A DNA stretch of 64,000 nucleotides from Novosphingobium sp. Gsoil 351 (GCF_009707465.1 NZ_CP046120.1:434001-498000), one strand, 5' to 3'; positions 21,959 through 30,456 are shown, numbered from the stretch's first letter. The notes: generated from the letters alone by a model not told the origin. A program made the numbers and translations.

Positions 21959-22651
21959 CTATTCACCCAGTATCCAGTCCGCCGCCGCCTCGGCGTGGAT
22001 CCGCGTTCCGTCGTAGATCGGCAGGACGTTGGCATCGACGTCGACCACCATCTCCAGCTCGGTGCAGGCGAGCACGATCGCCTGCGCGCCATCCTGCGAT
22101 TGGTGGGTGATCCAGGTCTTGCAGGCGCGTTCGGCGGTGCGCGAGGCCTTTTCGCGCATCAGGTCGTTGTAGATCATTTCCTCGATCGCCGGGATTCCGT
22201 CCATGTCTGGGGGCATCAGGGTGATGCCGTGGGCGACCAGGCGTTCGCGATAGAAGCTTTCCGTCATCACCGCGCTGGTGCCGAGCAGCGCCGCGCGCTT
22301 CACCCCCTTTTCGGCCATCCGTTTGCCGACGGTGTCGGCGATGTGAAGGATGGGGATCGTGACGGCGGCGGCCACTTCGTCATAGACGCGATGCATCGAA
22401 TTGGCGGCGATTATCAGCGCGCCGGCGCCTGCGGCCTCGAGGCGTTTGGCCGATTCCCCGAGCGTTTGCGCCGTGACTTGCCAGGCCGCATCGTCGGTCA
22501 GCCGAGCGAGTTCCGCGAAGTCGAGGCTTTCGATCAGCAGCGGCGCGCTTGCCTGGCCGCCCACCCGGCGCTGAACGAACCGGTTGAGATGCTCGTAGTA
22601 GGTCCGGGTCGAGACCCAGCTCATCCCCCCGATCAGCCCCAGTTTGCGCAC
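21959..22651 (-). CDS. aspartate/glutamate racemase family protein
   Basis: 230-residue protein of the Asp/Glu/hydantoin racemase fold, opening RKLGLIGGMSWVSTRTYYEH, closest in pattern to YgeA/RacX-type amino-acid racemases. The second catalytic Cys is present in IVLACTELEM, but the first site reads IIAANSMHRV: the residue before Asn, normally Cys (or Thr in E. coli YgeA as I recall), is Ala 83. It may therefore not racemise. Start GTG at 22649-22651, six bases after GAGGGG. A 307-base leftward neighbour of dgt. Confidence 0.85.
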   Translation of the reverse strand: MRKLGLIGGMSWVSTRTYYEHLNRFVQRRVGGQASAPLLIESLDFAELARLTDDAAWQVTAQTLGESAKRLEAAGAGALIIAANSMHRVYDEVAAAVTIPILHIADTVGKRMAEKGVKRAALLGTSAVMTESFYRERLVAHGITLMPPDMDGIPAIEEMIYNDLMREKASRTAERACKTWITHQSQDGAQAIVLACTELEMVVDVDANVLPIYDGTRIHAEAAADWILGE

Positions 22652-22691
22652 GGCAAGCCCCTCGTTCCTGTTGCACTGCGGCATAGGCGAG

Positions 22692-23696
22692 TCAGCGATG
22701 GGCGTCCACCCGCGGCGGAGCGCCAGCCGCCGCGCCAGCGCCTCCGCCCGTCGATGGCAGCATGGCGAGCCAGCCGCGCAGGTCTGCGGCGCTCTTGTCC
22801 GGCGCCTCCTCCATCGGGATATGGCCGATGCCGGGATAGACGATCATCCGGCTGCCGGGGATCGCGCGGTGCAGCCACTGCCCGGCGGCAAGCGGGATGA
22901 GCGGATCGCCTTCGCCCCACTGGATGAGAACCGGCACCTTCAGCCGGGCCAGGTCGCTTGCCGGAAACGAGGTCATCGGCCGGGAAAACCGCGCGACGGT
23001 CGCCGCCCGGTTGCCGGGAAAGCGCAGCAGTTCCCAGTACCGGTCGACCATCGCCGGGGTCACGATCGCCTGGTTGCGAACGCTTTGATGCAGACTCTTG
23101 TCGATCAGGCTGCGCGGAGTGATCCGGGTCATCAGCCACCCGCCCACCGGATTGCGCGCCAGGGTGAAGGCGAGGTTGCCCTCCGCCTTGCCGACCGGAG
23201 GCGAACCGACCGAATCCAGCAGCACCAGGCCGTCGAGCCGCTCGGGATGGCGCAGCGCATAGGCCAGCGCGATTCCCCCGCCCATCGAATTGCCCGCCAG
23301 CACGAACCGCTTCAGGCGCAGCTTGTCCGCCATCCGCCCGACGTCGTCGGCAAAATTGCCCTCCGCATAGTCGCCCGCCGGGTCGGCGCCGGTCAGGCCG
23401 TGCCCGATCTGGTCGAAGCGGACGACGCGGTAACGGTCGGTAAGCGCGGCGGTCCACGCGTCCCAAGTGTGGAGATCGGCGTTCGAGCCGTGGAGGAGCA
23501 TGACGACCGGTGCATCGCGCGGTCCCTCGTCGCGGAAGTGGACAGTCAGGCCAGGGCGCAAGATCGCGAACTGCGAGGGCGGCGCGCCGTACTTGGCGAG
23601 CATCGCCTTGCGGTCGGTGTCCGGCGTGCGCTTGGCCACGAACGCCACGACCAGCAGCGCGGCGAGGATCGCCAGCCAGGTGAGGACCCGGCGCAA
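22692..23696 (-). CDS. alpha/beta hydrolase with N-terminal membrane anchor
   Basis: 334 residues: an N-terminal hydrophobic segment (VLTWLAILAALLVVAFVA), then an alpha/beta-hydrolase domain with oxyanion HGSNADLHTW, nucleophile elbow GNSMGGG, Asp in WGEGDPLIP and His in GIGHIPMEEAP. All triad residues present. Probably tethered facing the periplasm. Start TTG at 23694-23696 is the best candidate close to the upstream stop (23699), but is uncertain. Third gene of the beta-helix/cytochrome/hydrolase operon. Confidence 0.86.
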   Translation of the reverse strand: MRRVLTWLAILAALLVVAFVAKRTPDTDRKAMLAKYGAPPSQFAILRPGLTVHFRDEGPRDAPVVMLLHGSNADLHTWDAWTAALTDRYRVVRFDQIGHGLTGADPAGDYAEGNFADDVGRMADKLRLKRFVLAGNSMGGGIALAYALRHPERLDGLVLLDSVGSPPVGKAEGNLAFTLARNPVGGWLMTRITPRSLIDKSLHQSVRNQAIVTPAMVDRYWELLRFPGNRAATVARFSRPMTSFPASDLARLKVPVLIQWGEGDPLIPLAAGQWLHRAIPGSRMIVYPGIGHIPMEEAPDKSAADLRGWLAMLPSTGGGAGAAAGAPPRVDAHR

Positions 23697-23698
23697 GC

Positions 23699-24706
23699 TC
23701 AGCGCTTCATCCCCGCGATCCAGGCGCGGACGGCTTTCACCCCCTCGGCATCGACCGTCGCCTTGCCCAGTTCGGGCATCGCCACCCCGCCTTCGAGGCT
23801 GGCCATGCGGTAGGTAAGGATGGAGTGGTCGGGATCGCCGGGGACCACGTCGAACTCGTTGGTCCCTGCCCCGCGCCCCGCGGCGACCGGGCGCTTGTTG
23901 GTCCCGAGCAACGCGGGATCGTTCTGCTCCCAGCGCAAGTCGAGCCCGCTGTTCGAGGCCGAGCCGGCGGGGTTGTGGCAGTGTCCGCAGTTGGCATCGA
24001 GATAGCCGCGCGCGACCGGCGCGGCGGGGGATTTGCCGCGCTCCTCCCACAGCGGCAGGCGCATGGCGACCGCAGGGGAGCGATCGAGCCGCCCTGCCTT
24101 GACCTGCGCCGCCAGCCAGGCGGGCGCGAGGTTGCGCGCCTTCGGTCCGATCGGGGTGACCACGCCCGCGAAGCCGTGACACTCCTTGCACTGGTTCTTG
24201 TTGGGGATGGAATAACTGATCGCCGCGCCCTGCGGCGTGGTCAGCGCCACGCGCGCGCCGCCCAGCGTCAGCTTCGCCTCGGTCTGCGCTTCGTTCCATT
24301 TGTACGGCAGCGCCACCCAGCCCTCGGCCCGGTGGAGCAGGACGCGGGTTTCGATCTGGCGCTCGCCGAAAGCAAAGGTCTTGATCAGCGCCGCGCCGAC
24401 CGGAAGCTCGAGCAGGCCCTCGCCGCCGGCCTTGGCCTTCGCTCCGGGCGGAAGGTAGAGGAACCGGTGCTTTTCCGCGCCATCCGACCACAGCGGGGTA
24501 TTGAGGCGATAGGGCGTGACCCCGGCGGCAGGCTTGTGCGCGGCGGCATCGGCGAAGAATCCGAACTCGGCGAGCGTGGCGGGATAGCCGCTGGCGGTGA
24601 TGGCGGTGTTATTGACCGGGGTTGCGGGGGCCGCGCCAACCAACGTCAGTGCAGCTCCCAGCACCGCAACCCGCAAAGCCCCGGCAGGAGGGAGTCTCGG
24701 GATCAT
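23699..24706 (-). CDS. SO2930 family diheme c-type cytochrome
   Basis: 335-residue secreted protein. A signal peptide (VAVLGAALTLVGAAPA) precedes a domain with SGYPATLAEFGFF and TPLWSDGAEKHRFLYLPPG, then two haem c sites, CKECH (173-177) and CGHCH (240-244). This matches the family TIGR03806, which I recall as nearly always encoded beside a TIGR03805 parallel beta-helix protein, exactly as here (four-base overlap). Periplasmic electron transfer is inferred; the reaction is unknown. Confidence 0.88.
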   Translation of the reverse strand: MIPRLPPAGALRVAVLGAALTLVGAAPATPVNNTAITASGYPATLAEFGFFADAAAHKPAAGVTPYRLNTPLWSDGAEKHRFLYLPPGAKAKAGGEGLLELPVGAALIKTFAFGERQIETRVLLHRAEGWVALPYKWNEAQTEAKLTLGGARVALTTPQGAAISYSIPNKNQCKECHGFAGVVTPIGPKARNLAPAWLAAQVKAGRLDRSPAVAMRLPLWEERGKSPAAPVARGYLDANCGHCHNPAGSASNSGLDLRWEQNDPALLGTNKRPVAAGRGAGTNEFDVVPGDPDHSILTYRMASLEGGVAMPELGKATVDAEGVKAVRAWIAGMKR

Positions 24707-25911
24707 CCCGCGATCCGGGCATCCAGCTCAGCCGGCGCGCCGATCGCCGGGAGCTTGGCCGATCCCGCGGGAAGCTTGGCCGGCAGCCTGGCCAATCCCG
24801 GCTTGCCGCTGGTCGCTTCGTCGCCTTGCTTGGTCAGCCCCAGCGTCCATGCGGGTGTCCCCGGCGCCACCGCCAGGGTCGTCGCCGGATCGCCCAGCCC
24901 GTCGTACAGCACCGGTGGCAGCGCCCCGCCGAAAGCCGCCGACAGCATCGGCGCGCCATCCACCTGCGGATCGTAGCCGCCCCGCCCGAACGTATTCGCC
25001 CCGATCGTCACCCGGCGCGGCACGGGGTTGTAGGTCGCATCTTTGTAAGCGCGCGGATACGATATCACCATCACCTGGCTGGTCGGGTTCTGGTCGAACA
25101 CGTTGTTTTCGACCCAAACGCTGTCGTTGGCCATCACCATCGCGCCGGTCCCGCGGCGCACGCTGGCGACGATGTTGCCCTTGGGTGCGAAGTTGGGAGT
25201 GTCGTTGGCGATAACCAGATTGTGCTCGATCCGCACGTTGCCCCCGCCCATCACGGGCAGGCTGGGCAGGTCGAACACCAGGATGCCGCCGGTGTTGCGC
25301 GTCACGTAGTTGCCGCTGACCAGCGCATCGCGGCTGTTCTCGATCTCGATCCCGGCGACGTTGCCTTCCGCCCGGCTGTTGCGGACGGTGATCGCCTTGC
25401 TCTGCCCGACGTAGATGCCTGCGTCCGAGGCGCCCTTGGCGACCACCCCGTCGATCAGCACCCCGGTGCTCTGCACGGGGTAGATGCCGTAGGCGCCGTT
25501 GGTCTCCTTTGGGCCGCCGGTCCATTCGGCGCGGACGCGGTAATAGACGATCCGGTCGGCGCCCTTGGACTTGATCGCGTCGCCCTTTGCGTTCTCGACC
25601 GCGAAATCGCGCAAGGTGACGTCGTCGGAGGTGACCAGCAGGCCTTCTCCGGCACCCTGCTGGCCGGTGAAATCGAGGATCGTGCGCTCCATCCCCATCC
25701 CGCGCACGGTGACCTTGTCGGCATCGAGGCTGAGCCCGTCGGTCAGCGCGAAGCGGCCCTCGCCGATCTGGACGACATCGCCCGGCTGCGCCGCGATCAG
25801 CGCTTCCTGAAGCCGCTGCTGCGCGCCCTCGCCCGCTTCGACCGCAATGGTCTTCGCCTGAGCGCTTGTCGAAACCAGCGCGGCAAGCGCAACGAATGAC
25901 GCGAATTTCAT
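24703..25911 (-). CDS. parallel beta-helix repeat protein (SO2929/TIGR03805 type)
   Basis: 402-residue exported protein: signal peptide MKFASFVALAALVSTSAQA, then AGEGAQQRLQEALIAAQPGD and successive right-handed beta-helix rungs (DVTLRDFAVENAKGDAIKSK; DGVVAKGASDAGIYVGQSK; NSRAEGNVAGIEIENSRDAL). It resembles carbohydrate-active beta-helix folds but no catalytic site can be assigned. Its 3' end overlaps the cytochrome start (ATGA-type). The C-terminal 40 residues are rich in short repeats such as LPAKLPAGSAKLP. Confidence 0.88.
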   Translation of the reverse strand: MKFASFVALAALVSTSAQAKTIAVEAGEGAQQRLQEALIAAQPGDVVQIGEGRFALTDGLSLDADKVTVRGMGMERTILDFTGQQGAGEGLLVTSDDVTLRDFAVENAKGDAIKSKGADRIVYYRVRAEWTGGPKETNGAYGIYPVQSTGVLIDGVVAKGASDAGIYVGQSKAITVRNSRAEGNVAGIEIENSRDALVSGNYVTRNTGGILVFDLPSLPVMGGGNVRIEHNLVIANDTPNFAPKGNIVASVRRGTGAMVMANDSVWVENNVFDQNPTSQVMVISYPRAYKDATYNPVPRRVTIGANTFGRGGYDPQVDGAPMLSAAFGGALPPVLYDGLGDPATTLAVAPGTPAWTLGLTKQGDEATSGKPGLARLPAKLPAGSAKLPAIGAPAELDARIAG

Positions 25912-25975
25912 GAAGCTTTTCTCCCGCCGCGCATTAGGAACCGCGCCGAGACGAAATTCAAGAGAGGAGCGCGAT

Positions 25976-26392
25976 TTGCCCCGTATTGTCCTGACTGTGG
26001 CCGCGTTTGCCGCCACTACCGCCAACGCTGCCCCGGCGTCGATTGCGGGCAACTGGAACACCGACGACGGCCGCGCGATCGTCACCGTCGCCCCGTGCGG
26101 CGGCGGGCTGTGCGCGACGATCAGCCGCTTCCTGTTCGCCGAACCTCCAGGCGGCGTCCGCGATGCGAAGAACCCCGACCCCAAACTGCGCAACCGCCGC
26201 GTCCTGGGCAGCAACGTGCTGTGGAACCTCAAGCCCGCGGGCAAGACTTGGGCCGGCACCGGCTATAGCGCCCGCGACGGCCGGACTTTCAAGGCGACCG
26301 CGAGCAGCGACGGCGGACGCCTCAACCTCAAAGGCTGCGTGATGGTATTTTGCAAAACGGTTGTGTGGACGCGGGTCCAACCCCTGACCTGA
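25976..26392 (+). CDS. DUF2147 domain secreted protein
   Basis: 138 residues if translated from TTG at 25976, which follows AGAGAGGAG and leaves a clean signal peptide (MPRIVLTVAAFAATTANAAP). The mature domain has GNWNTDDGRAIVTVAPCGGG, LKPAGKTWAGTGYSARDGRTF and LNLKGCVMVFCKTVVW, the DUF2147 pattern with paired Cys. A longer reading from an ATG at 25910 would overlap the divergent beta-helix gene start. Function unknown; related proteins are periplasmic. Confidence 0.87.
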   Translation: MPRIVLTVAAFAATTANAAPASIAGNWNTDDGRAIVTVAPCGGGLCATISRFLFAEPPGGVRDAKNPDPKLRNRRVLGSNVLWNLKPAGKTWAGTGYSARDGRTFKATASSDGGRLNLKGCVMVFCKTVVWTRVQPLT

Positions 26393-26407
26393 CAGCGGAG
26401 AAAGAAG

Positions 26408-26704
26408 ATGCCAGCCTTCGTCGTCGCCTGCTTCGACATCACCGACCCAGCGGGATACGAAGCCTATCGTCCCGCCGTATTGCCGACGTTGCAGGCGCAT
26501 GGCTGCGAAGTTCTCGCCGCCGATTACGCTTCACAAACCATCGAGGGCCAGCCGGGCCACGTCACGGTGATCCTCAAATTCGCCTCGAAGGCTGCGGCGA
26601 CGGCTTGGTACGAATCGCCTGAGTATCAGGCCATCAAGTCCCTGCGGACCGATAACAGCCAGGGCACGGTGGTCCTCGTCGACGCGTGGTCGCCGTCGGA
26701 GTGA
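26408..26704 (+). CDS. DUF1330 domain protein
   Basis: 98-residue dimeric alpha/beta-barrel-like protein: VVACFDITDPAGYEAYRPAV, HVTVILKFASKAAATAWYES, EYQAIKSLRTDNSQGTVVLV. Complete DUF1330 domain, cytosolic, function unknown. Ribosome binding site GGAGAAAGAAG before the ATG, 15 bases after the DUF2147 stop, so probably co-transcribed with it. Confidence 0.92.
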   Translation: MPAFVVACFDITDPAGYEAYRPAVLPTLQAHGCEVLAADYASQTIEGQPGHVTVILKFASKAAATAWYESPEYQAIKSLRTDNSQGTVVLVDAWSPSE

Positions 26705-26738
26705 TCGGACCGCCGATCTTGCATGCGATGCCTGACCG

Positions 26739-28250
26739 TCAGTGCCCCAGCGACTTGACGATTTCCTCGACCATCTTCTTTGCGTCGCCCAGCAGCATCA
26801 TGGTCTGGTCCATGTAGAACACGTCGTTGTCGACGCCCGCATAGCCCACGCCGCCCATCGACCGCTTGATGAACATCACGGTCTTGGCCTTCTCGACGTC
26901 GAAAACCGGCATCCCGTAGATCGGGGATGACTTGTCGGTCTTGGCCGCCGGGTTGACCACGTCGTTGGCGCCGATGATGAAGGCGACGTCGGCCTGGGCG
27001 AATTCGGAGTTGATATCCTCGAGTTCGAAGACCTCGTCATAGGGCACGTTGGCCTCGGCCAGCAGCACGTTCATGTGCCCCGGCATGCGGCCAGCGACGG
27101 GATGGATCGCGTACTTGACGCTGACCCCTTCCTTCTTGAGCAGGTCGCCCATCTCGCGCAGCACGTGCTGCGCTTGCGCCACCGCCATGCCGTAGCCGGG
27201 GATGATGATCACGGTCTCGGCCTGTTCGAGCAGGAACGCCGCGTCCTCGGCGCTGCCGCGCTTCCACGGGCGGTCGGTCTTGGCCGCGCCGTCGCCGCCC
27301 GAGCCGCCCTCGGCGCCGAAGCCGCCCGCGATCACGCTTATGAAGCTGCGGTTCATCGCCTTGCACATGATGTAGGACAGGATCGCGCCCGACGATCCGA
27401 CCAGCGCCCCTGTGATGATCATCGCGGTGTTGTGGAGCGTGAAGCCCATCGCCGCCGCGGCCCAACCCGAGTACGAATTGAGCATCGAGACCACGACTGG
27501 CATGTCCGCCCCGCCGATCGGGATGATCAGCAGGAAGCCGATGACGAAGCTCAGCGCGGTGATCGTGGCGATGATCCACAGGCTCTCGTCCTGAGTGAAG
27601 AACCCGACTAGGCCGAGGATCGCGAACAGTGTGCCCAGGTTGATCACGTGCCGCCCCGGCAGCATGATCGGCGCGCCGCTCATCTTGCCCGCAAGCTTTA
27701 GGAAGGCGATGATCGAACCCGAAAAGGTGATTGCGCCGATGGCGATGCCCAGCGCCATCTCGACCCGGCTGGTCGGGTTGATCAGCCCGTCGGTGCCGAC
27801 GATGCCGAACGCCTCCGGATTGAGATAGGCCGCCCACCCGACCAGCACCGCGGCGAGGCCGACCAGGCTGTGAAACGCCGCCACGAGCTGCGGCATCGCA
27901 GTCATTGCGATGCGCCGCGCGGTGACCACTCCGATAGCCCCGCCGATGGCAATCGCGCCGAGGATCTGGAACAGCACCCGCAAGTCCTGCGGCGTCGGCT
28001 TGGGCAGCAGCGCCCCCGGCGGGATCGGTGCCTGGGTCAGCAGCGTGGTGGCGACCGCAATCGCCATCCCCAGCATGCCCTGGCGATTGCCGCGCTGCGA
28101 GGTGGCGGGCGAACTCAGCCCACGCAGCGCAAGGATGAAGAGCACTCCCGAGGCGAGATAGGCGAGCAGCACCCAAGCCGGCAGCGCGGCGACGTGCTCG
28201 ACCACCGGAAGCAACGGACCGGGGTGCAGCGGCGGAGCGGCCAGAACCAC
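26739..28250 (-). CDS. pntB: NAD(P) transhydrogenase subunit beta
   Basis: 503-residue membrane subunit that carries the proton channel (nine or so transmembrane helices, for example LVAAFHSLVGLAAVLVGWAA and LWIIATITALSFVIGFLLII) and a C-terminal NADP-binding domain (IIIPGYGMAVAQAQHVLREM; VAFIIGANDVVNPAA). It couples hydride transfer from NADH to NADP+ with proton entry. Start GTG at 28248-28250, eight bases after GAAGGAG at the end of pntAB. Confidence 0.96.
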   Translation of the reverse strand: MVLAAPPLHPGPLLPVVEHVAALPAWVLLAYLASGVLFILALRGLSSPATSQRGNRQGMLGMAIAVATTLLTQAPIPPGALLPKPTPQDLRVLFQILGAIAIGGAIGVVTARRIAMTAMPQLVAAFHSLVGLAAVLVGWAAYLNPEAFGIVGTDGLINPTSRVEMALGIAIGAITFSGSIIAFLKLAGKMSGAPIMLPGRHVINLGTLFAILGLVGFFTQDESLWIIATITALSFVIGFLLIIPIGGADMPVVVSMLNSYSGWAAAAMGFTLHNTAMIITGALVGSSGAILSYIMCKAMNRSFISVIAGGFGAEGGSGGDGAAKTDRPWKRGSAEDAAFLLEQAETVIIIPGYGMAVAQAQHVLREMGDLLKKEGVSVKYAIHPVAGRMPGHMNVLLAEANVPYDEVFELEDINSEFAQADVAFIIGANDVVNPAAKTDKSSPIYGMPVFDVEKAKTVMFIKRSMGGVGYAGVDNDVFYMDQTMMLLGDAKKMVEEIVKSLGH

Positions 28251-28252
28251 GC

Positions 28253-28534
28253 TCAACGCTCCTTCTTCTTGTACATCGCCAGCATCCGCGCGGTGACCGC
28301 GAACCCGCCAAAGATGTTGACGCTCGCCAGCACCACCCCGAGCAAGCCGAGCCAAGTCGCCTCGAACGAGCCCTTCGCCGCCGCCGCGACCAGCGCGCCG
28401 ACGATGATCACCGAGGAGATCGCGTTGGTCACCGCCATCAGCGGGGTGTGCAACGCGGGGGTGACGCTCCAGACGACGTAATAGCCCACGAAGCAGGCGA
28501 GAACGAAGATCGAGAGGATCGAGATGAAGTCCAT
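28253..28534 (-). CDS. pntAB: NAD(P) transhydrogenase subunit alpha, membrane part
   Basis: 93 residues with three transmembrane helices: ISILSIFVLACFVGYYVVWS, LMAVTNAISSVIIVGALVAA, LLGVVLASVNIFGGFAVTA. It is the alpha2 polypeptide of the three-part transhydrogenase found in alphaproteobacteria. Two bases separate its stop from the pntB start. Upstream on the same strand is a DUF559 gene in place of direct contact with pntAA. Confidence 0.96.
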   Translation of the reverse strand: MDFISILSIFVLACFVGYYVVWSVTPALHTPLMAVTNAISSVIIVGALVAAAAKGSFEATWLGLLGVVLASVNIFGGFAVTARMLAMYKKKER

Positions 28535-28536
28535 GA

Positions 28537-28902
28537 TTACGCAGTGCTCCTAGCGTCTGTGCACAGCGCGACGACCGCTTCGGCAGCCGCGTCGGGATCG
28601 TGCAACACTTCTCTAGCCGGAAGCCGAAGAGTATTGATGCCCTTTGCTCGAAAGTGAGCGTCCCGCGCGATGTCTTGCTCGGGGCGATCCCCCATACCAT
28701 GCGATTGGCCGTCTACTTCGATAACCAGACGAGCCTCATGACAGTAAAAATCCAGCACGTAAGGTTTGGCCGGATGCTGCTTGCGAAACTTGAAGCCACC
28801 TGGCCGCTGCCTCAATCGCTGCCACAACAGCACCTCTGGCAAGGTCATCGTCCGACGTAGCTGGCGCGCCCGTGCAACGGTCGGCTTGTCGCCTTGCAAC
28901 AT
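28537..28902 (-). CDS. DUF559 domain endonuclease-like protein
   Basis: 121 residues with the Vsr/restriction-like fold: RQLRRTMTLPEVLLWQRLRQ, GFKFRKQHPAKPYVLDFYCH, LVIEVDGQSHG, FRAKGINTLRLPAREVL. The Asp-Glu-x-Asp-type metal site is intact (DFYC and EVDG). Inserted between pntAB (two-base gap) and pntAA; its ATG at 28900-28902 takes GGGGAGGA from the flanking palindromic repeat as ribosome binding site. Probably a later insertion that left pnt transcription intact. Confidence 0.9.
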   Translation of the reverse strand: MLQGDKPTVARARQLRRTMTLPEVLLWQRLRQRPGGFKFRKQHPAKPYVLDFYCHEARLVIEVDGQSHGMGDRPEQDIARDAHFRAKGINTLRLPAREVLHDPDAAAEAVVALCTDARSTA

Positions 28903-28908
28903 TCAGAT

Positions 28909-29021
28909 CCTCCCCTGCAAGGGGAGGTGCCGCAGCGAAGCGGAGGCGGAGGGGTGTCCGCGCCGGCGTCGACACCCCTCCGTCAGCCCAAGAGGGCTGC
29001 CACCTCCCCTTGCAGGGGAGG
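28909..29021. repeat. dispersed repeat, second full copy
   Basis: 113-base element almost identical to 9947-10058: CCTCCCCTGCAAGGGGAGG at the left, GTCAGCCCAAGAGGGCTGCC inside, CCTCCCCTTGCAGGGGAGG at the right. It separates the DUF559 gene from pntAA. If it folded as a hairpin in the pnt transcript it could reduce expression of distal genes; that is inference. Confidence 0.85.
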
Positions 29022-29045
29022 AACGGATCGCGCCCGCGGCGAACA

Positions 29046-30167
29046 TCACCCCAGCAACCTCTCGTGCACTACCTTGCCACCCTGCGTCAGCCGAACGGCG
29101 TCGCCGATTTCCTCATCCAGCACCGGCCTGCACGCTTCCTTGTCCCAGAATGCGGAAAGGAAGTTGTACAAGTTGCGCGCGAACAGCGCCGAGGCGTCTG
29201 CCGCCAGGTGGGTCGGGGTGTTGGCATAGCCGATGATCTTGACACCGTGCTTCACCACCGTCTGGTCCGCCACCGAACCCTCGACGTTGCCGCCCTGCGC
29301 GACCGCCAGGTCATAGATCACGCTGCCCGGCTTCATCGTCGCGATCTGGGCGTCGGTGACCAGTCTGGGCGCGGCGCGGCCGGGGATCAGCGCGGTGGTG
29401 ATCACGATGTCCTGCTTGGCGATGTGGCTGGAGACCAGCTCGGCCTGGGCTTTCTGGTATTCCTCCGACATTTCCGTGGCATAGCCGCCTGCGCCCTCAC
29501 CCTCGATCCCGGTGACACTCTCGACGAAGACCGGCTTGGCGCCGAGCGACTGAATCTGTTCCTTCGTCGCGCTCCGCACGTCGGTGGCGGAGACTTGCGC
29601 GCCCAGCCGCCGCGCTGTGGCGATCGCTTGGAGGCCCGCAACACCCACGCCCATAACGAAAACCTTGGCGGCGCTGATCGTGCCCGCTGCGGTCATCATC
29701 ATCGGGAAGGCGCGGCCATAGGCGTTGGCCGCTTCCAGCACCGCCTTGTAACCCGCTAGGTTCGACTGGCTGGAGAGGATATCCATCGATTGCGCGCGCG
29801 TGATGCGCGGCATGAATTCCATCGCCAGCGCTTCCAGTCCGGCGGCGGCATAGGCATCGATGCGCTGGCGCTGCGCGAACGGATCGAGCCCCGCGACCAC
29901 CCACGCCCCCGGATTGACCCCGGCTAGCAGCGCCGCGTCGGGTCCCTGCACGCCCAGCACGATGTCCGCGCCCTTTACCGTCGCCGCGGCATCGCCGACG
30001 CTCACCCCCATCGCGGTATATTGATCGTCGGGGATCGAGGCCGCTATCCCGGCCCCGCTTTCCACCGCCAGCTCGGCGCCGAGCGCGATGAACTTCTTGA
30101 CCGTCTCGGGCGTCGCGGCGACCCGCGCCTCGCCCGGCGCGCGCTCGTTCAGCACGGCGATTTTCAT
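29046..30167 (-). CDS. pntAA: NAD(P) transhydrogenase subunit alpha, NAD-binding part
   Basis: 373-residue soluble alpha1 polypeptide (dI component) that binds NAD(H). It opens MKIAVLNERAPGEARVAATP, with MEFMPRITRAQSMDILSSQS, the Rossmann motif VFVMGVGVAGLQAIATARRL and IIGYANTPTHLAADAS. Start ATG at 30165-30167; a GTG three codons upstream is less likely. First gene of the pnt group, followed by a repeat, DUF559, pntAB and pntB. Confidence 0.96.
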   Translation of the reverse strand: MKIAVLNERAPGEARVAATPETVKKFIALGAELAVESGAGIAASIPDDQYTAMGVSVGDAAATVKGADIVLGVQGPDAALLAGVNPGAWVVAGLDPFAQRQRIDAYAAAGLEALAMEFMPRITRAQSMDILSSQSNLAGYKAVLEAANAYGRAFPMMMTAAGTISAAKVFVMGVGVAGLQAIATARRLGAQVSATDVRSATKEQIQSLGAKPVFVESVTGIEGEGAGGYATEMSEEYQKAQAELVSSHIAKQDIVITTALIPGRAAPRLVTDAQIATMKPGSVIYDLAVAQGGNVEGSVADQTVVKHGVKIIGYANTPTHLAADASALFARNLYNFLSAFWDKEACRPVLDEEIGDAVRLTQGGKVVHERLLG

Positions 30168-30189
30168 GGCCCCCACCCCTGCCCGCGCT

Positions 30190-30315
30190 TCAGGTGGCGA
30201 TGATCAAGACGACGGTGAAGGCGATCACTGCGATCACCGGCAACGTCCATTTCAGCAGGCCGATGAACGCGTCGTAAGTGGAGGCGTGCGCCTTCATGTC
30301 GTTGCCCGATGCCAT
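30190..30315 (-). CDS. aa3-type cytochrome c oxidase subunit IV
   Basis: 41-residue single-pass membrane protein: MASGNDMKAHASTYDAFIGL, then LLKWTLPVIAVIAFTVVLIIAT. The Y-x-F-I-G-x3-K-W pattern followed by one helix to the C terminus is diagnostic of the small alphaproteobacterial aa3-oxidase subunit IV. It lies 22 bases upstream of pntAA on the same strand, away from any cox gene in this window. ATG at 30313-30315. Confidence 0.9.
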   Translation of the reverse strand: MASGNDMKAHASTYDAFIGLLKWTLPVIAVIAFTVVLIIAT

Positions 30316-30456
30316 CTCGTAAATCCCCGTCTGGCTGGAATCTTCGGCGTCCGTCTATCGCGCCCCGCCGCGCGCGGCAACCATTCCAGCGTACCTTAAT
30401 CGGGTCTTTACCCAATTCCCCTACGCCGCGCACCTAACCGAAAGGACGGGGAGTTC

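Noticed and set aside
9947..29021. Repeats at 9947, 21893 and 28909 as a possible CRISPR
   Set aside because: Copies are kilobases apart, palindromic at their ends, and there are no regular spacers or cas genes; they are dispersed intergenic palindromes.
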